Source of the DNA: CAZOJJ01 sp964580105
Lineage (GTDB): Bacteria; Bacteroidota; Rhodothermia; Rhodothermales; Rubricoccaceae
Length of the DNA stretch: 60,513 nucleotides
Reading direction: 5' to 3'
Assembly: GCA_964580105.1 (NCBI GenBank)
Contig: CAZOJJ010000015.1
Coordinates: 1 to 60,513, forward strand
Below are positions 42,602-50,383 of the stretch, in pieces. Made by a program: the position numbers and the translations under genes. The notes under the pieces are model-generated. The model did no database searches. It was given only the letters and a program-made list of their open reading frames with translations, and was not told the DNA's origin. The number at the start of each line of letters is the position of its first letter. Position 1 is the stretch's first letter.

Positions 42602-43114
42602 ATGGCCGACGCCGCCCCTCCCCCCATGCCCGCCTCGAAGCCCTCGCTCACCCAGGTGCTCGCCACCGTCGGCGTGATGCTGCTCGTCGGGGCGATCCTC
42701 TTCTTCGTCGGATTGCTCCAGGGCAAAAAGCCGCTCCCCGAGCTGGAGCAGCGGACGCAGGCCGCCGAGGCCGTGCTCGCCCAGGCCCAGGACGAGGCGC
42801 GCCTCTGGCAGGCGCTCGCGCTGATCTACCGCGCGTCGTCCGACCTCGACGCGCGCAACTTCGGAACGGCCAACGAGCACCTTCACGCCGCCGCCCGCGC
42901 CCTCGACGGCCTCCACGCCACCGACGGGCCGGGGGTGGACGAGCTCCGCCGGCTGATGGCGGAGACGGACCTGACGGTGGCTGAGAACCTGGAAGCCCAG
43001 CGCGCCCGCGTGCTCAGCTACGCCCGCGAGCTCGACGCCCACATCGGGGAGGCTACGAGCGATCCGGCGCCGATGGCCCCGGCACCCACCGCTCCGGCCG
43101 ACACCGGGCGTTGA
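42602..43114 (+). CDS. Single-pass membrane protein with helical extracytoplasmic part
   Basis: A 170-residue protein. A short Pro-rich cytoplasmic start is followed by one membrane helix (VLATVGVMLLVGAILFFVGLL, about 19-39) and then a long soluble helical region (about 45-145). This contains ELEQRTQAAEAVLAQAQDEA and a helix-turn pattern reminiscent of a tetratricopeptide or coiled-coil hairpin. The tail is Ala/Pro/Thr-rich. It lies between the IMPACT gene and dctP on the same strand. I do not recognise the family. A membrane-anchored scaffold is the most that can be said. Confidence 0.7.
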   Translation: MADAAPPPMPASKPSLTQVLATVGVMLLVGAILFFVGLLQGKKPLPELEQRTQAAEAVLAQAQDEARLWQALALIYRASSDLDARNFGTANEHLHAAARALDGLHATDGPGVDELRRLMAETDLTVAENLEAQRARVLSYARELDAHIGEATSDPAPMAPAPTAPADTGR

Positions 43115-43142
43115 CGGGAAGTCCGACGGGTCGGTATCCTCC
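43111..43142 (+). promoter_or_regulatory. Promoter candidate for dctP
   Basis: TTG (43111-43113) and TATCCTCC (43135-43142) are 21 nt apart, and the box ends 27 nt before the ATG at 43170. The TTG overlaps the end of the preceding gene. Confidence 0.45.
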
Positions 43143-43169
43143 GGCCTCGTCCGTACCCACCCCGCCTGC

Positions 43170-44315
43170 ATGGAACGTCGCCGTTTTCTTCGCCACGCCG
43201 CGCTGGGTGCGGCGGCCTCGACCACCCTCCTCGGCTGCGGCCCCGGCGGCACCGAGGCCGGCACCGAGGCCGGCACCGAGGCCGGCCCCCCCGCCGTGCA
43301 TACCGGGCAGCGCCTCCGCTGGCGGCTGGCGTCGAGCTTCCCGCGCTCGGCCGAGATCATCTACCGGGGCGCCGAGATGCTGGCCGAGCGGGTGGGAGCG
43401 CTCACCGGCGGCCGGTTCGAGATCCTGCCCTCGCCGGCCGGCGAGATCGTACCGCCGTTCCAGGTGCTCGATGCCGTGCAGAACCGGTCCGTCCAGATGG
43501 GCCACACGGCGAGCTACTACTTCACCGGCAAGAACCCGGCGCTCGCGTTCGACACCGGCGTGCCCTTCGGGATGACCGCGCGCCAGCAGAACGCGTGGAT
43601 GCTCTACGGCAACGGCACCGAGCAGACGCGCCGCCTCTTCGCCGACTTCGGCATCGTCAACCTCCTCGGCGGCAACACGGGCACGCAGATGGGCGGCTGG
43701 TTCCGCCGCGAGGTCGGCTCACTCGCAGACATGCGCGGGCTCAAGATGCGGATCCCGGGGCTCGGCGCGCAGGTGATGGCGCGCCTCGGCGTCCTCGCCC
43801 AGTCCATCCCGGGCGGCGAGGTCTACCAGGCGCTCGAACGCGGCGTCGTGGACGCAGCCGAGTGGGTCGGGCCCTACGACGATGAGAAGCTCGGTGTTCA
43901 GCAGGTCGTCTCGAACTACTACTACCCCGGCTGGTGGGAGCCCGGCGCCGCGCTCTCGTTCTACGTCAACCGGGCCGAGTGGGACCGCCTGCCCGCCGAG
44001 TACCGACGGGTGCTGGAGGTGGCCGCGCTGGAGGTCAACGGACGCATGCTCGCCGAGTACGACGCCGCGAACCCCGCCGCCCTCCAGCGGCTCGTAGACG
44101 GCGGCGTGCGCCTCCACGCCTTCCCGGACGACGTGATGCGCGCCGCCCGCGACGCCTCGCGCGACCTCTACGCCGAGACGGCCGGGGCCGACGCCGGCTA
44201 CCGCGCCGTCTACGAGAGCTACCGCCGGTTCCAGGAGGTCAACGACCGCTGGTTCGCCACCGCCGAGCAGCGCTACGCCGACTTCGCCTTCGGTCGCCTC
44301 GCGGACGGCGCGTGA
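43170..44315 (+). CDS. TRAP transporter solute-binding protein (DctP family), Tat/lipoprotein
   Basis: A 381-residue binding protein. The N-terminus MERRRFLRHAALGAA has a twin-arginine motif (RRRFL) and ends in a lipobox LLGC (Cys23), so it may be exported folded by Tat and lipid-anchored. Three GTEA repeats (12-bp units at 43248-43283) form a linker. The domain then runs RWRLASSFPRSAEIIYRGAE to the end, with GLKMRIPGLGAQVMARLGV carrying the carboxylate-binding Arg and the EVYQALERGVVDAAEWVGP block typical of the alpha-keto-acid subfamily. Its membrane partners dctM and dctQ lie 1.1 kb further on, on the opposite strand. Confidence 0.9.
   Translation: MERRRFLRHAALGAAASTTLLGCGPGGTEAGTEAGTEAGPPAVHTGQRLRWRLASSFPRSAEIIYRGAEMLAERVGALTGGRFEILPSPAGEIVPPFQVLDAVQNRSVQMGHTASYYFTGKNPALAFDTGVPFGMTARQQNAWMLYGNGTEQTRRLFADFGIVNLLGGNTGTQMGGWFRREVGSLADMRGLKMRIPGLGAQVMARLGVLAQSIPGGEVYQALERGVVDAAEWVGPYDDEKLGVQQVVSNYYYPGWWEPGAALSFYVNRAEWDRLPAEYRRVLEVAALEVNGRMLAEYDAANPAALQRLVDGGVRLHAFPDDVMRAARDASRDLYAETAGADAGYRAVYESYRRFQEVNDRWFATAEQRYADFAFGRLADGA
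43248..43283 (+). repeat. 12-bp in-frame tandem repeat in the DctP linker
   Basis: Three identical GGCACCGAGGCC units encode GTEA repeats directly after the lipidated cysteine. Confidence 0.9.
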
Positions 44316-44370
44316 GGATCAGCGGCCCTCGGCGGGCGTAGCGTCCGAACGAGAACCCGCCCCGACTCCG

Positions 44371-45309
44371 ATGCGCGCCCTGCTCCTCGTCCCGCTCGTC
44401 CTCGCCGCCTGCTGGCGTGACGCCCCGGCCGACGATCCCGGCCTGCCCGTCCAGCCCGCCCGCCTCGGCGACGTGGCGCCCGAGGTCGGCGCCGACGTGT
44501 TCGGGGACTACTGGTACCAGGGCCTCGCCGAGATCACGACGTACGACCTCGAACAGGCCCGCTACGGCGAGCTCCGCGACGGCGAGGCCGCGCTCATCTA
44601 CGTCACCGAGCCGTTCTCGCGCTCGAAGCAGGTCAAGCTCGACGTGGCCGGCGCGGCGGGCGACGACGAGGTGACGGTGCTCAAGTTGAACCACACGCGC
44701 GCGTTCGTGACGGGCATCTACCCGTACTCGATGATGACCTCGGTCTTCACGCCGATCCACGAGGGGCCGCTCCCGCTCAAGGTCACGGCCACCTCGCAGG
44801 AGTGGTGCGGCCACACCTTCACGCAGCTCAACCGCACCGCCGACGGCTACCGCGCCCGCCTCTTCTCCTACTTCGAGAGCGAGGGCGACCCGGACCGCAC
44901 CCTCGACGAGGCGATGCCGGAGGACGGCCTCTGGACGCTCCTACGCCTCAACCCCGACGCGCTCCCGACGGGCGGCGTGCGCCTCCTGCCGGGGACGATC
45001 TACCAGCGCCTCAGCCACCGTCCGCTCCAGGCCGTCCCCGCCTCGGCCTCGCTCTCGGCACCGGACGCCGACAGCCTCCGTACCTACACCGTCACGTATC
45101 CCGACCTCCGGCGTACGCTCTCGATCCGCTTCCAGGCCGCCTTCCCGCACGCCGTCGAGGGCTGGGAGGAGACGCGGCCCGACGGGTTCGGCGACGACGC
45201 CCCGATGCTCACGACCCGCGCCACGCGCCGGGAGCGCCGTATGCTCGCGTACTGGCAGCTCAACGGCACCGAGGATGCGCACTACCGCACCGAACTCGGG
45301 CTCGACTGA
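44371..45309 (+). CDS. Conserved lipoprotein of a family often mislabelled 'septum formation inhibitor Maf'
   Basis: A 312-residue lipoprotein (lipobox LAAC, Cys14 in MRALLLVPLVLAAC). The sequence features DYWYQGLAEITTYDLEQARYGE, then RSKQVKLDV, FVTGIYPYSMMTSVFTPI, TATSQEWCGHTFTQLN and YFESEGDPD. From memory these blocks define a Bacteroidota family of about 300 residues that databases sometimes name Maf, although it shares nothing with Maf nucleotide pyrophosphatase. It is beta-rich with no catalytic motif I can name. The box TAGCGTCC at 44339 sits 24 nt before the start. It lies between dctP and the convergent dctM. Confidence 0.7.
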   Translation: MRALLLVPLVLAACWRDAPADDPGLPVQPARLGDVAPEVGADVFGDYWYQGLAEITTYDLEQARYGELRDGEAALIYVTEPFSRSKQVKLDVAGAAGDDEVTVLKLNHTRAFVTGIYPYSMMTSVFTPIHEGPLPLKVTATSQEWCGHTFTQLNRTADGYRARLFSYFESEGDPDRTLDEAMPEDGLWTLLRLNPDALPTGGVRLLPGTIYQRLSHRPLQAVPASASLSAPDADSLRTYTVTYPDLRRTLSIRFQAAFPHAVEGWEETRPDGFGDDAPMLTTRATRRERRMLAYWQLNGTEDAHYRTELGLD

Positions 45310-45367
45310 CGCCCGATCCGGCTATCCGTATCACGTCGGTTGCAGCGACACCGTGTGGCCTGTTCGT

Positions 45368-45391
45368 AGGGACACCGTGCATGGTGTCCCT
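45368..45391. terminator. Palindrome between convergent genes (REP-like or bidirectional terminator)
   Basis: The arm AGGGACACC (45368-45376) pairs perfectly with GGTGTCCCT (45383-45391), leaving a 6-nt GTGCAT loop. It is followed by a 12-bp tandem duplication CTCGTGTTTCAC (45393-45416). The lack of a clear T-run makes factor-independent termination uncertain. The form, GGGACAC around GCAT, resembles repetitive extragenic palindromes seen in many genomes. Confidence 0.6.
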
Positions 45392-45444
45392 GCTCGTGTT
45401 TCACCTCGTGTTTCACCGGCCCAACGAGCGGGTAGGAGGTGGCC

Positions 45445-46767
45445 TCAGCGGACCAGTCCCGTTACCAGGTCGGGGAAGAGCACGAGCAGCCCGAGGCCGA
45501 CGAGCTGGATCGCGATGAACGGCACCACGCCCCGGTAGAGGTCCGTCGTCTGCACCTCCGGCGGAGCCACGCCGCGCAGGTAGAAGAGCGCGAAACCGAA
45601 CGGCGGCGTCAGGAACGAGGTCTGCAGGTTCATCCCGAGCAGCACGCCGAACCACACGAGGTCGATGCCGAGGGCGGCGGCGGCCGGCGCCAGCAGCGGC
45701 ACGACGATGAAGGCGATCTCGAAGAAGTCGATGAAGAAGCCGAGCACGAACACGGCGAGGTTCGCCACGAGCAGGAAGCCGACGAGCCCGCCGGGCAGGT
45801 TCGTCAGCAGGTCGTGGATCCAGACGTCGCCGTAGAGGCCGCGGAAGACGAGCGCGAAGGCGGTCGAGCCGATGAGGAGGAAGACGACCATCGTCGTCAG
45901 CGTGGCCGTCGCGTGCATCGTCTGGCGGAGGGCCGCCCGCGTCAGCCGCCGGTTGACGGCCGCGAGGGCCATCGCGCCGACGGCGCCGAGGGCGCCCGCC
46001 TCGGTGGGCGTGGCGACCCCGGCGAAGATGCTGCCGAGGACGACGAGGATGAGGACGAGCGGTGGGAGCATCACCTTCCCCACCTGCACGGCGAGCCGCC
46101 GGCGGTCGCCGGCCCGCGCCTCGGCCGGGAGCGCCGGGGCGGCCTTCGGCTTCCGCCACGCCACGATGCCGACGTACACGGCGTACAGCCCGGCCAGCAG
46201 CAGGCCGGGGATCAGCGCGCCCACGAAGAGGTCGCCCACGCTCACGCCGAGCTGGTCGGCCAGCACGATGAGCACCACCGAGGGCGGGATGATCTGCCCC
46301 AGCGTCCCCGATGCCGCGATGACGCCCGCCGAGAAGCCGCGGTCGTAGCCGTAGCGCAGCATCACCGGGAGCGAGATCATCCCCATCGCCACGACGCTCG
46401 CGCCCACCACGCCCGTTGCCGCCGCCAGCAGCGTGCCGACGAACACGACCGCGAAGGCGAGGCCGCCCCGCAGCGGCCCGAACAGCGCGCCGATGGTCGT
46501 CAGCAGGTCCTCGGCCAGCCGGCTCTTTTCGAGCATCGTCCCCATGAAGATGAAGAAGGGGACGGCGAGGAGGACGTAGTTGCCCATCACGCCGAACGTG
46601 CGGTCGGCCATGGCGAGGAGGTACGGCCAGTCGAAGTACCCCGCCTCGACGCCTACGACGGCGAAGACGAGCGCCGTGCCGCCGAGGGCGAAGGCCACCG
46701 GGTAGCCCGAGAAGATCAGGGCCAGCGCGGCGACGAACATGAGGGGCCCGAGCCAGTCGCCGCTCAT
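45445..46767 (-). CDS. TRAP transporter large permease (DctM family)
   Basis: A 440-residue integral membrane protein with about 12 hydrophobic helices, starting MSGDWLGPLMFVAALALIFSG. The conserved blocks AVPFFIFMGTMLEKSRLAEDL, the ASGTLGQIIPPS signature (helix-breaking Pro-Pro), VATPTEAGALGAVGA and MNLQTSFLTPPFGFALFYLRG are all present. It forms the Na+-coupled transport channel with DctQ and receives substrate from DctP. The ATG at 46767 is the only start that leaves the first helix at the N-terminus. dctQ lies 163 bases upstream on the same strand, an unusually wide gap for this pair. Confidence 0.95.
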   Translation of the reverse strand: MSGDWLGPLMFVAALALIFSGYPVAFALGGTALVFAVVGVEAGYFDWPYLLAMADRTFGVMGNYVLLAVPFFIFMGTMLEKSRLAEDLLTTIGALFGPLRGGLAFAVVFVGTLLAAATGVVGASVVAMGMISLPVMLRYGYDRGFSAGVIAASGTLGQIIPPSVVLIVLADQLGVSVGDLFVGALIPGLLLAGLYAVYVGIVAWRKPKAAPALPAEARAGDRRRLAVQVGKVMLPPLVLILVVLGSIFAGVATPTEAGALGAVGAMALAAVNRRLTRAALRQTMHATATLTTMVVFLLIGSTAFALVFRGLYGDVWIHDLLTNLPGGLVGFLLVANLAVFVLGFFIDFFEIAFIVVPLLAPAAAALGIDLVWFGVLLGMNLQTSFLTPPFGFALFYLRGVAPPEVQTTDLYRGVVPFIAIQLVGLGLLVLFPDLVTGLVR

Positions 46768-46930
46768 AGGGTACGGGTGAAGCAGGTACGAACCACTCGG
46801 CCCTTCTTCCCCGGGGGGAGGGGCCCTCGAAGAGGGCGGAGGGGGGCATCGCCAACAGGGCCGCTTCCCCCGTCCGCTGACGCGGACAGCCCCCCAGGGG
46901 GGGCAGGGGTGCGATGCTTCACCGCGTTCG

Positions 46931-47494
46931 TCATACCCCCTCGGCGTGGTGGGCGCCGCCGCCGAGGGGGGCGGCCTCGACGCCCCGGAGGACGGCCACG
47001 GCCTTGACCGCCTGCGAGATCCCCTGGAGGAACAGCAGCACGAAGGCGGCCGGCACGAGCGCCTTGACCGGGTAGCGCGGGAGCCCACCCGGATCGGGCG
47101 AGCCCTCGCGGACGGCCCACGAGGCCGCCACGGCCGGCGTCGTGGCCCAGAGCATCAGCGCGCAGAACGGAAGGAGGAAGAGGACCGTCCCCAGCAGGTC
47201 GATCCACGCCCGGCCCTTCTCGGAGCGGCGGGCGTAGAGCACGTCCACCCGCACGTGCGCGTCCTCGGCCAGCGCCCACGCCGCGCCCAGGAGGAACACG
47301 GCGCTGAAGAGGTACCACTGGGTTTCGGCGAAGGCGTTGAGCGGGAGGTCGAGGCCGAGGCCGCGTGCGAGGTAGCGGAGGAGGGCCGCGAGGGCGCCGA
47401 CGACGACCATCGCCAGGAGCAGCCAGCCCGTCGCCCGGCCGATGCGGGCGGTGAGCCGGTCGATGGCGCGGGCGAGGCGGAGGAGGGCAGGCAT
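46931..47494 (-). CDS. TRAP transporter small permease (DctQ family)
   Basis: A 187-residue membrane protein with four helices (about 20-42, 58-80, 105-125, 150-168). The pattern GWLLLAMVVVGALAALLRY followed by AFAETQWYLFSAVFLLGAAWALAEDAHVRVDVL is the family hallmark, including Glu-Thr-Gln-Trp and HVRVDV. It forms the small subunit of the QM complex. The protein extends beyond the usual 160 residues at the C-terminus with a Gly/His-rich tail (GGGAHHAEGV). The 163-bp gap to dctM is GC-rich with several runs of G and no clear structure. Confidence 0.92.
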   Translation of the reverse strand: MPALLRLARAIDRLTARIGRATGWLLLAMVVVGALAALLRYLARGLGLDLPLNAFAETQWYLFSAVFLLGAAWALAEDAHVRVDVLYARRSEKGRAWIDLLGTVLFLLPFCALMLWATTPAVAASWAVREGSPDPGGLPRYPVKALVPAAFVLLFLQGISQAVKAVAVLRGVEAAPLGGGAHHAEGV

Positions 47495-47540
47495 GGCGCG
47501 AAACTAGGAGCCCGTTCCCATACGGTTCAATCGGGCGCGT

Positions 47541-47990
47541 TCAGGCCGCCGCCCGCGCCTCGTTCATCGCCGCGACGGCCAGTTCGTCCACCCGGTTGTT
47601 CATCGCGTCGTCGGCGTGCCCCTTGACCTTGACGAACTCGACCTCGTGCTTCTTCGTCAGCGCGAGGAGCCGTTCCCAGAGGTCCCGGTTGAGGACCGGC
47701 CTCCGGTCCGCCTTCGTCCACCCGCGCCGGACCCACCCGTCGAGCCAGCCTTCGCGGAAGGCGTTGACGACGTAGGCGCTGTCTGAGTGGACGAGCGCGC
47801 GGACGGGCTCCTTCATCGCCTCCAGCGCGGCGATGACCGCCATCAGCTCCATCCGGTTGTTCGTCGTCTCCGCCTCGGCGCCGGTGAGGACGCGCTCGTG
47901 CGGGCCGAACCGGAGGACGGCCGCCCAGCCGCCGGGGCCGGGGTTGCCGCTGCACGCGCCGTCGGTGTAGACGGTGACGGTCTTTCGCAC
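47541..47990 (-). CDS. rnhA: Ribonuclease HI
   Basis: A 149-residue RNase H that degrades RNA in RNA:DNA hybrids. The GTG at 47990 gives (M)RKTVTVYTDGACSGNPGPGG, with the first catalytic Asp in YTDGA. The others are the Glu in NNRMELMA, the Asp in HSDSAYV and the C-terminal Asp in NNRVDELA, so the DEDD set is complete. The basic handle (GWTKADRRPVLNRDLW) is present. Upstream in-frame ATG (48065) would add a non-conserved 25-residue N-terminus. The gene diverges from obgE, and a promoter-like box lies between. Confidence 0.93.
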   Translation of the reverse strand: MRKTVTVYTDGACSGNPGPGGWAAVLRFGPHERVLTGAEAETTNNRMELMAVIAALEAMKEPVRALVHSDSAYVVNAFREGWLDGWVRRGWTKADRRPVLNRDLWERLLALTKKHEVEFVKVKGHADDAMNNRVDELAVAAMNEARAAA

Positions 47991-48031
47991 GGATTGCGTG
48001 GAGGGTAGAACGTGTGGGGAGACGCGAACGG

Positions 48032-48039
48032 CTAAGTTA
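48032..48039 (-). promoter_or_regulatory. -7-like box between rnhA and obgE
   Basis: On the minus strand TAACTTAG matches seven of eight positions of TAnnTTTG, 41 nt before rnhA. Read on the plus strand the overlapping bases give TAAGTTAC, so the same AT-rich spot could serve obgE. Confidence 0.4.
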
Positions 48040-48093
48040 CCAGCCCCTCGCCCGTTGCTCGTCACGCATTACGCCCTCCGCGGTACGGAACCC

Positions 48094-49107
48094 ATGAAGT
48101 TCGTCGATTACGTCACCATCTCCGTCCGCAGCGGGAAGGGCGGGGCGGGCTCGGCCCACTTCCGCCGGGCCAAGTACGAGCCGCGCGGCGGGCCCGACGG
48201 CGGCGACGGCGGCCAGGGCGGCTCGGTCCTCCTCGAAGGCGACGCCCACCTCTACACGCTCCTCGACCTCCGCTACAACCGCCACCACTTCGCGGGCGAC
48301 GGCCAGCCCGGCCAGGGCGCGATGAAGACGGGCAAGAGCGCCGGCGACATCGTCCTCCGTGTCCCGCTCGGCACCGTGGCGAAGGACTCGGCCACGGGTG
48401 CCCTCCTCGGCGAGATCACCGAGGCGGGCCAGCGCGTCGTGCTGGCGCGGGGCGGGCGCGGCGGCCTCGGCAACACGCACTTCAAGAGCGCCACGAACCA
48501 GGCGCCTCAGTACGCCCAGCCCGGCGAGGCGGGCGAGGAGCGCGAGGTCACGCTGGAGCTGAAGCTGCTCGCCGACGTCGGCCTCGTCGGCTCCCCCAAC
48601 GCGGGGAAGAGCACGCTCGTGAGCGCCCTCTCGGCCGCCCGGCCCAAGATCGCCGACTACCCGTTCACGACGCTGGAGCCCAACCTCGGCATGGTCTTCC
48701 TGGGCGACTACCGCTCGTTCGTGATGGCCGACATCCCCGGCCTCATCGAGGGCGCCAGCGAGGGGCGCGGCCTCGGCATCCGCTTCCTCAAGCACGTCGA
48801 GCGCAACGCCGTTCTCCTCTTCGTCGTCCCGGCCGATGCCGAGGACCCCGGCGCGCAGTACCGCACGCTCCTCGACGAGCTGGCGGCGTTCAGCCCGGAC
48901 CTCCTCGACAAACCCCGCCTCGTTGCCCTCTCGAAGACCGACCTCGTACCGCCCGACCTCCTCGAGGCCTGGGTGGCCGAGGCGCGGGCGTCGTTTCCCG
49001 AAGGGGTGGACGTCCTGCCCGTCTCGGCCGTGGCTCGGCAGGGGCTCGACCGGCTCAAGGAGCGGCTGTGGGACGAGGTGCAGCGGGTGAAGGAGGAAAG
49101 CACGTAA
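48094..49107 (+). CDS. obgE: GTPase Obg/CgtA
   Basis: A 337-residue ribosome-associated GTPase. The glycine-rich Obg fold occupies about 1-157 (MKFVDYVTISVRSGKGGAGS, then GGPDGGDGGQGGSV and ARGGRGGLGNTHF). The G domain follows with G1 GSPNAGKST, the switch-region YPFTTLEPNLG, G3 ADIPGLIEGA, G4 SKTD and G5 VSAVA. There is no long C-terminal OCT domain, as in many Bacteroidota. It has roles in 50S maturation and stress. The start is the ATG at 48094. The next gene, dprA, begins 84 bases downstream. Confidence 0.96.
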   Translation: MKFVDYVTISVRSGKGGAGSAHFRRAKYEPRGGPDGGDGGQGGSVLLEGDAHLYTLLDLRYNRHHFAGDGQPGQGAMKTGKSAGDIVLRVPLGTVAKDSATGALLGEITEAGQRVVLARGGRGGLGNTHFKSATNQAPQYAQPGEAGEEREVTLELKLLADVGLVGSPNAGKSTLVSALSAARPKIADYPFTTLEPNLGMVFLGDYRSFVMADIPGLIEGASEGRGLGIRFLKHVERNAVLLFVVPADAEDPGAQYRTLLDELAAFSPDLLDKPRLVALSKTDLVPPDLLEAWVAEARASFPEGVDVLPVSAVARQGLDRLKERLWDEVQRVKEEST

Positions 49108-49157
49108 GCGTGCAGGGATGTGGGCGAATAGGAGGGCGCGAATCCCTCGCGGCGCCC

Positions 49158-49165
49158 TACTTTCC
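49158..49165 (+). promoter_or_regulatory. -7-like box of dprA
   Basis: TACTTTCC, 26 nt before the GTG start at 49192. Confidence 0.4.
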
Positions 49166-49191
49166 GACGCACATACCCTCCTCCTCGCTTC

Positions 49192-50325
49192 GTGTCGCTC
49201 TTCCCTTCCGATTTCGCTCAGGCCGTCACCCCGGCCGACCTCGACGAACAGCGGGCACTCGTGGCGTTGGCGCTCGTGCCGGGCGTGGGGCCGGGCCGCA
49301 TCCGGGCGTTGGTGGCGGCGCTCGGCTCCGCGAAAGCGATCCGGTCTGCCTCGGCGCGCCGGCTGGCGGCCGTGGACGGCGTCGGTCCGCAGACGGCGCA
49401 GGCCATCGCCTCGTTCGAGGCAGACGGGGCCGTGGACGCCCAGTTCGAGCAGGCCGAGCGCGTCGGGGCCACGCTGGTGACGCTGCGCGACGCGCGCTAC
49501 CCGCCGCTCCTCCGGCAGATCTACGACCCCCCGCCGTTCCTCTGGGTCCGGGGCCGCCTCGACGCCGCCGACGAGGCGGGCGTGGCCGTCGTCGGCACCC
49601 GGAAGGCGACGGACTACGGCCGCCGGGCCGCCGAGCACCTCGCGGACGGCCTGGCCCGCGCAGGCGTGACCGTCGTGAGTGGACTGGCCTACGGCATCGA
49701 CATCGCCGCCCACCGGGCGGCGCTGGCGGCGGGCGGCCGAACCGTCGCCGTGCTGGGTTCGGGCGTGGATCGGATCTATCCATCGCGCCACGGCGCGTTC
49801 GTCCGCCAGCTCCTCGACGAGGACCGCGGCGCCGTCGTCTCCGAGTTCCCCATGGGCACGGCGCCGGACGCGCCCAACTTTCCGCGTCGCAACCGTCTCA
49901 TCGCCGGGATGACGCGGGGGACGCTCGTGGTGGAGGCGCGCGAGGCGGGCGGCGCGCTCATCACCGCCTGCATGGCGCTGGAGCAGAACCGCGAGGTGTG
50001 GGCGGTCCCCGCGCCGCTGTTCTCCGAGATGGTCGGCACCAACCGGCTCATCCGGCGCGGCTACGCCGCCCTCGTCACCGAGGTGGAGGACGTGCTGGCC
50101 GACCTCGGCGGCGTCTCGCTCCCCGTCGCCCAGGAGGAGCCGCCGCCGGACCTCAACGCCGTCGAACGTCGGCTTTACGACGCCCTCGGCGCCGAGCCCG
50201 TCCACCTCGACACGCTCTGCGAGCGGACCGGCCTCGACGCGCCCTCGGCGCTCGTGTACCTGCTGAACCTGGAGTTCCGAGGGCTCGTGCGCCAGCTCGC
50301 CGGCAAGCAGTTCTTCCGGGCCTGA
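49192..50325 (+). CDS. dprA: DNA-processing protein DprA/Smf
   Basis: A 377-residue recombination mediator that loads RecA on transforming single-stranded DNA. An N-terminal helical, HhH-like domain (GVGPGRIRALVAAL and VDGVGPQTAQAIASF) is followed by the Rossmann DprA core: VAVVGTRKATDYGRRAAEHLA, SGLAYGIDIAAHRAAL, GTAPDAPNFPRRNRLIAGMT and VVEAREAGGALITACMALEQN. A C-terminal winged-helix domain (about 315-377) completes it. The GTG start at 49192 has no strong Shine-Dalgarno. Its presence shows at least one component of natural transformation. Confidence 0.96.
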   Translation: MSLFPSDFAQAVTPADLDEQRALVALALVPGVGPGRIRALVAALGSAKAIRSASARRLAAVDGVGPQTAQAIASFEADGAVDAQFEQAERVGATLVTLRDARYPPLLRQIYDPPPFLWVRGRLDAADEAGVAVVGTRKATDYGRRAAEHLADGLARAGVTVVSGLAYGIDIAAHRAALAAGGRTVAVLGSGVDRIYPSRHGAFVRQLLDEDRGAVVSEFPMGTAPDAPNFPRRNRLIAGMTRGTLVVEAREAGGALITACMALEQNREVWAVPAPLFSEMVGTNRLIRRGYAALVTEVEDVLADLGGVSLPVAQEEPPPDLNAVERRLYDALGAEPVHLDTLCERTGLDAPSALVYLLNLEFRGLVRQLAGKQFFRA

Positions 50326-50383
50326 GCGGAGCCCGCGCGGACTCGGCGCGTTGACGACGGCCACGCCCGTGTCGCCGCATTGC

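Noticed and set aside
44371..45309. Calling this gene a Maf nucleotide pyrophosphatase
   Set aside because: The lipoprotein signal and beta-rich sequence contain none of the Maf motifs; the name appears to be a propagated database label.
46768..46930. Possible terminator or regulatory RNA between dctM and dctQ
   Set aside because: G- and C-runs can pair in several ways, but no stem with a T-run or defined loop stands out.
49068..50354. Alternate-frame ORF over dprA
   Set aside because: Arg/Gly/Pro-rich translation of the dprA codons in another frame; dprA itself is intact.
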